Assembly (NCBI RefSeq): GCF_947179515.1
Contig: NC_067477.1
Coordinates: 117,067,562-117,131,561, forward strand
Origin: Apodemus sylvaticus
Taxonomy: Eukaryota; Chordata; Mammalia; Rodentia; Muridae
Direction of reading: 5' to 3'
DNA length: 64,000 nt
The notes below the pieces were generated by a model. It saw nothing but the letters and a program-made list of their open reading frames with translations, was not told the origin of the DNA and made no database searches. Within the stretch, counting starts at the first letter, position 1, and each line of letters begins with the position of its first letter. Of this stretch, positions 57,500 to 64,000 are shown one piece after another. The position numbers were made by a program, and so were the translations under genes.

Positions 57500-57990
57500 A
57501 AGGTTAAACATGGAGTTACCACATGATCTGGCAAGTCCAACTCTGGATATATAACCAAATTGAGAAGTAGGCAATCACACAGATATTTGAGTAATCATTT
57601 TATAACCATAGTGACAAAACTCAAAGTTAAAAGATTTCAGTTAATGGATGAATGTATAATAGAATGGAATATTATTCAGCCTTGAAAATGGAAGGTATTT
57701 CCAACATAGTTCATCTCATAGTTAAATGCTGAAGACATGCTACGTGAAATAAGTAAGAAGTTGGAGGGTAAGTGCTGTAAAACTCCGCTTATATAAAGTT
57801 GTGTGAACACTACTATGTAGTCACGTAAGGGTACAGGAAGTAGGATGGAGTTAGAAACAACCCAGAGAAGATGTGGTAACTTATTGAATGAAGAGGCACT
57901 CTGGAAATGGATAGTAGTGTTGGTTGCACAACACTGTGGATGGTGTCAGATTATATATTTAAAATGGTAAGTTTCATGTTTTGTTGAAAC
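57500..57990 (+). mobile_element. Ancient L1 (L1M) ORF2 end/3' UTR fragment
   Basis: Follows L1 ORF2-end order: GTTACCACATGATCTGGCAA, GGAATATTATTCAGCCTTGA, CGTGAAATAAGTAAG, CTTATATAAAGTTG. Diverged. Confidence 0.7.
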
Positions 57991-58199
57991 AAAAAGATAA
58001 TAGAAGAGGCTATTCTTCACCAGAGAAAAAAGGAATGACATGCAGACTAAAGGCCTCTTTCACGGGAGAGCCCAGGAAGAAAACAATGTTTCTTTAGCTC
58101 ATTCAAGTAGCAGTAGCCACTGGAATACTCAGCACTCACTGAGGAAACAGGCTCTAGTGCTAAAGAAAGCTAATGAGAAATGGATTCCATTTCAACTAT

Positions 58200-58390
58200 C
58201 AATACTGGGGATTGAACCTGGGTCTTCACACCCACTAAGCAAAACCCTACAGCTGACCTATACCCCTACATCTCTTTTATTTTTATTTGGAGAGCAGGTC
58301 TTACCAAGCAAGCTCGGCTTAAACTAGCTCTGTAGCCCAGACTGGTCTTGACCTGGTAATCTTTCTGATTCCCACTCCCAAGAAGCCCAT
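58200..58390 (-). mobile_element. B4-type SINE
   Basis: Complement of the ID-like head (ACTGGGGATTGAACCTGGGT) followed by a B1-like part (TAGCCCAGACTGGTCTTGAC). Confidence 0.75.
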
Positions 58391-58399
58391 CGCATCAAG

Positions 58400-59705
58400 T
58401 TTAGGATTTGATTTTTGAAAAGTAAGATTTAATACATCTTTATCCAGAGTCTGTTGAGTGTCCAGGGCTCAGAAGCTTGTGCCCACATTCAAAGGAGCTG
58501 AGAGAATTTGGATCAGGGTCCTTTAAGTCATTCAGTGATGCAATTTGTGCCACATGTTTCTTGGGCTTTTAAAAGGCAATGTTCTGTGCTGATGGTCCCC
58601 CAGGCTGTATAGATAATTGTAAAACAAACTCCATATTCCTCTGACACCCTTTCTAATTACATCTCACCTTCATTCAGCTATTACAGTGATAGATGGTAGC
58701 AATTACAACTGAACCCCACTGAAAACTCTCTATCTGTGACGCACAGTGACGAGAACATGAGTTACTTTTCCCAGGAGCTGGGAAGAGAGGCAGCCAGGCT
58801 ACTTCGGAGGGAAGACAAACTCTATGTGACCACCCTCAGTAGTGGGGTCCTTGGAACAACAGCAGGAATCAAGGAGCAGAGATCTCCAGTGCCAACTTTC
58901 TAATTTTCTAACTGGCCTCCCCCAAAGCCAATGTGTAGTATAGTAAATTTCATAATCCCCAGGTTGGAAATCAGAAGCAGTGATGACTTGGTGACACAAA
59001 ATGACTTAAAACAGATTTGATCCATGTAGAGGAGTCTTCAAGTGTCCGAATACTCCCACCATTTTCCATGAGGAAGAGAGAACAGAAAAGAATCCAGCCC
59101 CGGGGGTGAAGAGAAAGGAGAACAGACCAGACGTGGCTGTCTGGGGACTTCCCAAGATGAATTAGGCATAATGCATCCACGCTACCCAGAGGACATGAGC
59201 CAATCAGACAACAGAAAGCCTGTTCTTCTTGGTTTCAACAGCAAAGGCATTTAGTGATTTCTGTGACTGGAGGTCCAGAGGGACGGGCATTGGCAGCTCA
59301 GGAGAAGGGATCCTGCCTGCTAAAATAGATGGCTGTGTCACTGTGGGTTCCATGGCTCAGGCTCTTCCATTCTAGACATACTGCTAGTGACACTGTTAAC
59401 TTTATCTTGAAGTGGTTTCTCTGGCATGGTTAGGATGCCCCTGATGTGACATTAAAAACAAGGGGTGGTTTCCCATACTCTTAGAAGAGTGAAGAAAGAT
59501 GTTAGCAACCAAGGAAGTAAGTATCAAAGCACCTTGATTTTCTCCATGGTCCTGAAACCACAGATTCTTTAAATGGGACCTCAGCCCACACATCTATTGT
59601 TCTCCAGAATATGGTCAGAACCTTCATATTTGATTTAATGTATATAAACACTCTTCTTCTGGCCTTCACTTAAAAAAATAAATACACCACATATATACCC
59701 CAAAA
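58400..59705. other. Intergenic; CNE-like block
   Basis: Block 58540-58750 (TTTCTAATTACATCTCACC, CATTCAGCTATTACAGTG, GTAGCAATTACAACTG) looks like a conserved homeodomain-rich element. The rest is unassigned. Confidence 0.4.
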
Positions 59706-59711
59706 ACAAAA

Positions 59712-59820
59712 CCCAGAGTCTTGCTATGTAGCCCTGACTAGCCTTGAAATCACCGAGACCCACCTGTCTCTGCCTCCCGGGTGCTGGGACTGAGGTGTGC
59801 TCTAATACATCCAGCTTGCC
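59712..59820 (-). mobile_element. B1-like SINE, diverged
   Basis: CAGAGTCTTGCTATGTAGCC, CCCACCTGTCTCTGCCTCCC, GGTGCTGGGACTGAGGTGTG: complement of B1/proto-B1. Confidence 0.75.
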
Positions 59821-60004
59821 TTCACATTTTCAGTCTTATTTAAAGGCACACACAAAAGATAGGAACTTATTATCAATATGCGAACCTGGCAGGCTGGTTG
59901 TCTTGATCAAGAGCACACAGCTAAGCTGACGGTAGGGTTGACATGAAAATTCAGGATTTGACATCAGAACTTGTGATCATGTTGAAGCATTCTGAAATCC
60001 TGCT

Positions 60005-60775
60005 TTGCAAATCAAAACAACCCTGAGATTTCACCTCACACCAGTCACAATGGCTAAGACCAAAAACTCAGGAGAAAACAGGTGCTGGCGAGGATGTGGA
60101 GAAAGAGGAACACTCCTCCACTGCTGGTGGGGTTGCAAGCTGGTACAACCACTCTGGAAATCAGTCTGGCAGTTCCTCAGGAAACTGGGAATGATACTAC
60201 CAGAAAACCCCCACTATACCACTGCTGGGCCTATACCCAGAAGATTCCCTAGCATGTAATAATGATGCCTGCTTCACTATGTTCATAGCAGCCAGAAGCT
60301 GGAAATAACCCAGATGTCCCTCAACGGAGGAACGGATACAGAAAATGTGGTATATATACACAATGGAGTACTATTCAGCCATTAAAAACAATGAATTCAT
60401 GAAATTCTTAGGCAAATGGATGGAACTGGAGAATATCATTCTAAGTGAGGTAACAGTCATAAAAGAACACTCATGGTATGCAGTCACTGATAAGTGGATA
60501 TTAGCCTAGAAGCTCGGAATCCCCAAGACATAATTCACATATCAAATGATGCCCAAGAAGGAAGGAAGGAGAGGCTCCTGGTCCTGGAAAGGCTCAGTGC
60601 AGCAGTGTAGGGGAGTACCAGGACAGGGAAGTGGGAAGGGGTGGATTGGGGAACAGGGGGAGGAAAGAGGGCTTATGGGACTTTCATGGAAAGGAGATCC
60701 AGGAAAGGGGAAATAATTTGAAATGTAAATAAAGAATATAAATAAAAAATTCAAATAAAAATATGAAAAAAGAAA
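60005..60775 (+). mobile_element. 5'-truncated LINE-1 (ORF2 end and 3' UTR)
   Basis: Starts in ORF2 just before the Cys-rich motif (CWRGCGERGTLLHCWWGC, frame open 60005-60259, then shifted), with the usual stop TAG at 60502-60504. A short 3' UTR of the same type as the insert ending at 45180 follows, then an AAT-rich tail. Only a 6-base flank match (GAAATC) was found, so the target duplication is uncertain. Confidence 0.9.
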
Positions 60776-60779
60776 TCAA

Positions 60780-61650
60780 AGGGCTCAGAGCCTGATGTGT
60801 CCTCGCCTGGACATATTCAAGAAGAGCCAAGCCAGACTTGTCCCGGCCTCAGAAGGAAGGTCCTCTGGGTTGTGCTGACTCCTGCAGGAGGCTTGGGTGC
60901 TGGAGACTCAGGCTTAAGTTGCTCCCCTGTCTTTCCTGGGCACCATGGCCTCCAATCAGCTCCTTGCTGACATTCTCCATGTTGAGATGAGCACATGGCT
61001 CTGAAGCTAGAGAGTCACGGCAAAGGGCGGAGCTATTTCCTCAAGTATCTTCCTCCACAACAGACACTCAAGGTCTTCCTGCGCCTGGTGGGAAGCTCTG
61101 GGGATGCTCTAAGGATGCCACATTCCATGTGTGCCTAGGAAAGGGTAGCCAGCTAAGAGGTAGCCTGGAATTAGGGCCATATCTACTGGCATGCTTTCAG
61201 ATCCCTACCTAGACTCACAGCTCCTTTGTCTCTACCCTGGCTGCGCTCTAAGTCATCTTCTGCTTGTGATGATATAGAAAAGACTATGAGAATGGAAAAG
61301 GGAAAACTGCAAACAGTTCTAAGGAAGGAGCTTGGTATCCCCACTGGCTCTGAAGTACATTCTGCATGCCAGGCCCCACAGAAGGCACTCCGTTCACGTT
61401 ATCTGGGTGCTTCTTGCTGGAAGCATTGTGACATGCCAGAGTGCTCCATCAGCACTGAGAGGCACTGCTACAAATTTGGGAAAGCCTGTCTGTTGTTTAC
61501 GACGTGTAGCTCAGCCTAAAGTCAGTGTATATTAAGCACAGCAGGCAGGCTGAGCGAATGGTCCTACCCACTTTTGTAGATGCGGTAATCAACTGTCAAG
61601 GAGTTGAGAGATCAAAATTCATGTGGCACAGCAGGGACTGGAATATAGTT
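60780..61650. other. Intergenic, mostly unassigned
   Basis: A possible MIR fragment near 61530-61640 (minus). Open frames 61226-61535 have no motif. No exon. Confidence 0.4.
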
Positions 61651-61655
61651 TGTGG

Positions 61656-62115
61656 TAGTCAGATATTTTCTGTTGTGACTAAAACACCCAAAGGACTGCT
61701 TACAGTAAGAGTTTGCTGATTTGGGATAGTGGTTTCAGGTGTCAACTCTATACTTTTTGTCCCAGGTATTTCTAGACCTGGGGTGGGGCAGAACATCTCA
61801 TAGTGATGGAAGCATCTGGAACAAAGCCATTCCATTCATGGCCACCAGGAAGCAAAGCAAAACATCGCAGAGGAACCAGGGGAAGTTACAGATGCAGGGA
61901 CAGAACCTCGGGGACCAATTTCCTCTGACCACACCCCACTTTCCACATTCTCACCACCTGCCAAAAAAGTCTAACCACATGATGCAATTGTCTTGTTGCT
62001 GTGACAAATTACCAGACAAGCAATTTAAAGAAGGGAAGATTGTTTTGGTCCACAGTGGGTGCATAGGTAGTGGAAACCCAAGGCAGCAGCTGCTCACATT
62101 GTGTTTATAATGTGT
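61656..62115. repeat. Rodent interspersed repeat, two diverged segments
   Basis: Two starts resembling TTTCTGTTGTGACTAAAACA (61670) and TGTTGCTGTGACAAATTACC (61994), a pattern of older rodent repeats. Family not assigned. Confidence 0.45.
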
Positions 62116-62168
62116 GCGTGTGTGTCTGTGTAGGGGGAGGGAAGAAGGGAGAAAGAGAGAGACACAGA

Positions 62169-62172
<4 letters not shown>

Positions 62173-62210
<38 letters not shown>
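62173..62210. repeat. (GA)n microsatellite
   Basis: About 38 bp of GA. Confidence 0.95.
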
Positions 62211-62216
<6 letters not shown>

Positions 62217-62440
62217 ACCAGCTGATGGTCAGCTTCTTCTTTCTTTTCTATTCAATTTGAAACCCCATCCCATGGGATGATGGTACTATCCAATTCAAGG
62301 TAAATTCTCCCTCAGTTACACCTCTCTGGGAATAGCCTCACATCTACCTAAAAATATATTGCCTACCTGATTCCAAATTCAGTCCTGTTGACAGTGAAGA
62401 TCAACCATTACCCTACATAAATTTGACTCTATCAGATTAA

Positions 62441-63088
62441 ATGGTTGGTTTAGAGTGGAGCCAGGAGATCTGGTTGTTTCTAGAAACAACGCCCCCACAG
62501 ACACACACTGACATCTGCTTTGCTGATCTTAGGCATCTCAATCCAGTGAAGTTGACCATGAAGAGAACCATTGCACAGATGATCTTCATCTCGGGAAGCA
62601 GAACGAGTCAACCTCTCCTCTCCCTGAGCTCATGTTCTAATTCCAACTCAGCCATTGAAATTTTACGACAAGCTAATCTCCATGGTAAAGGAGTCTATAA
62701 ACCTGCACTGTCCAGTCTGGTAGACATTAGCCATCAGTGGAATGGGAAACTGGAATCTTGGGGTGGATTTTTTTTTTGCCATATTATACAGGACATATTC
62801 CTCCCCAAGGTTCAGCAGCACCACAACCTCCTACAACATCGGTGTACTGCCAATTTGCAGTCAGCAGTGACACCCAGAGATGCTTTCCTCTTACCCCTGG
62901 CAAAATACATCAGATTCCCCCAAATGTGCCACCCACTCTTTGGTACCCGTACTTTGGAGGATAAAAAGAAAATTGAAAGACCTGAAGCAGAAAGACTATT
63001 GATTTGTAATCCTTTTTTATCATCTCAGAATTTCAAGGTGTATTCCTCATGCCATTCCACTCTTCCCCAGGGAACTAGAAGAAACTGA
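62441..63088 (+). other. Longest non-repeat open frame (215 codons), coding status doubtful
   Basis: Uninterrupted from ATG to TGA. The product is Ser/Leu/His-rich, has no signal peptide, transmembrane segment or family motif that I can recognise, and a T-run (about 62769) gives a Phe tract. No Kozak or splice context stands out. A frame of this length is possible by chance in 64 kb, so it is listed only as a candidate. Confidence 0.12.
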
Positions 63089-63099
63089 CCTGCAAGGCC

Positions 63100-64000
63100 C
63101 AGCTAGCACAGAGAAAAGGGAATTAAATGCACTTTAAAGAAAACCTTTCTAGACAACATCATTTTTCCCAGTGTAATGTTTGAATCTTTAATAACTATTA
63201 TTCCTCTCTGAGTTCTCGCCAAGAGAAGATTTTTTTTAAATAGATTAAATCATTAATCCATTAAACAGTGATTTAATTTCTAGGGTTTCATTTTTCCCAG
63301 CTTTCCTCATCATATAATAGAGCTAGGGCACACCAGGGTTGGAAAAAAGTTTAAACTTTCTCTAGGCTAAATTTGGTGACGATGAAATACCTGCTGCTTA
63401 TTCAAGCTACCCATTCACTCTTGTAATATTCTTTAGGTCAGTAAGTATAGTCATCACCATAACCATATAGAGTAGGGAAATTTCTGCCCCCACCCCATTT
63501 TACAGAAGGCAATAACATATGTAAATTCCAGATAGGGTACCAAAGACAGACCAAAGTACAATTCCATAAAAATCCCACTTGGAGAGCCAATGAATTTATT
63601 GGGCATAAGTGCATACTTACAGAACCATGCGTGAAGGTTACTTACAGGAAGTGGTTAACCCCAAAACAGCTGCATTACCACAAAGTTCCACTACATCATG
63701 GATGATGATCACAGAGAAGGTGTATCATATAACCCCTTCAGATAACCCCTTTTATCTTTTAGCATTTCTCTAATTCACTTACAGCTTGGTGGGTAGCAGG
63801 AAGGAATAATAGCCTGAGGGTCTTGTGACCCTCACTCCCCCTCTCTTCTGGGAATATCAGTAGCTCTGTTAGCATTGCCACAGACTCAGGTACATCTGCA
63901 CTGTTTTGCTCGTTAATGACAATAGATAGCTATGACAATGGAGCAAGCACACTATATCCAGAGGATAAAACTATACTACAACAGGCAGATAAGTAGCTGA
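63100..64000. other. Intergenic; AT-rich block and possible MIR
   Basis: 63140-63300 is AT-rich with TTTAATAACTATTATTCC and ATTAAATCATTAATCCATTA (homeodomain-like sites). A possible MIR fragment lies near 63440-63530 (minus). No exon is seen up to the window end. Confidence 0.35.

Noticed and set aside
60005..60259. Open 84-codon frame with a Cys-rich motif as a zinc-finger gene
   Set aside because: It is the C-terminus of L1 ORF2 in a 5'-truncated copy.

Overview
The window is vertebrate genomic DNA from a muroid rodent (mouse/rat lineage; I cannot separate the species). This rests on a spliced vertebrate gene together with B1, B2/B3, B4 and ID SINEs, Lx-type LINE-1s with rodent promoters, ORR1/MT-type MaLR LTRs and URR1-like hAT elements. 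There is no prokaryotic or viral gene organisation, no CRISPR array and no operon.

The only protein-coding gene I can support is the 3' end of a GalNAc-transferase on the + strand, which I identify as Galnt14. Four exons (1789-1872, 2349-2493, 11514-11633, 13466-13624) have consensus splice sites and matching phases. They join into one open C-terminal segment of about 168 residues: the end of the catalytic region plus the ricin-type lectin domain. A 3' UTR follows, with an AATAAA signal at 14027. The last two introns hold a URR1-like hAT element, MIR and SINE fragments, a twin-primed (5'-inverted) L1, and one copy of a 175-bp segment that recurs just past the polyadenylation site.

From about 14 kb to the end I recognise no further exon. 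Human gene order, from memory, places CAPN13 next after GALNT14 across a large gap, which fits. The interval holds MIR/L2 remnants, a solo MaLR LTR with a perfect 5-bp target duplication (21237-21602), a second URR1-like element, an ancient L1 hit by two SINEs, long microsatellites, G-quadruplex motifs and several AT-rich, homeodomain/octamer-rich blocks that look like conserved non-coding elements.

The dominant structure is a nested transposon stack at 36902-48738. An Lx-type L1, full length at both ends, was interrupted inside ORF2 by a second, near full-length L1 (39472-45180) with a different 5' UTR, and in its 3' UTR by a minus-strand MaLR LTR (47676-48071). All L1 reading frames are broken. 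I found no convincing undescribed functional system; the most informative material is the record of insertion and duplication.
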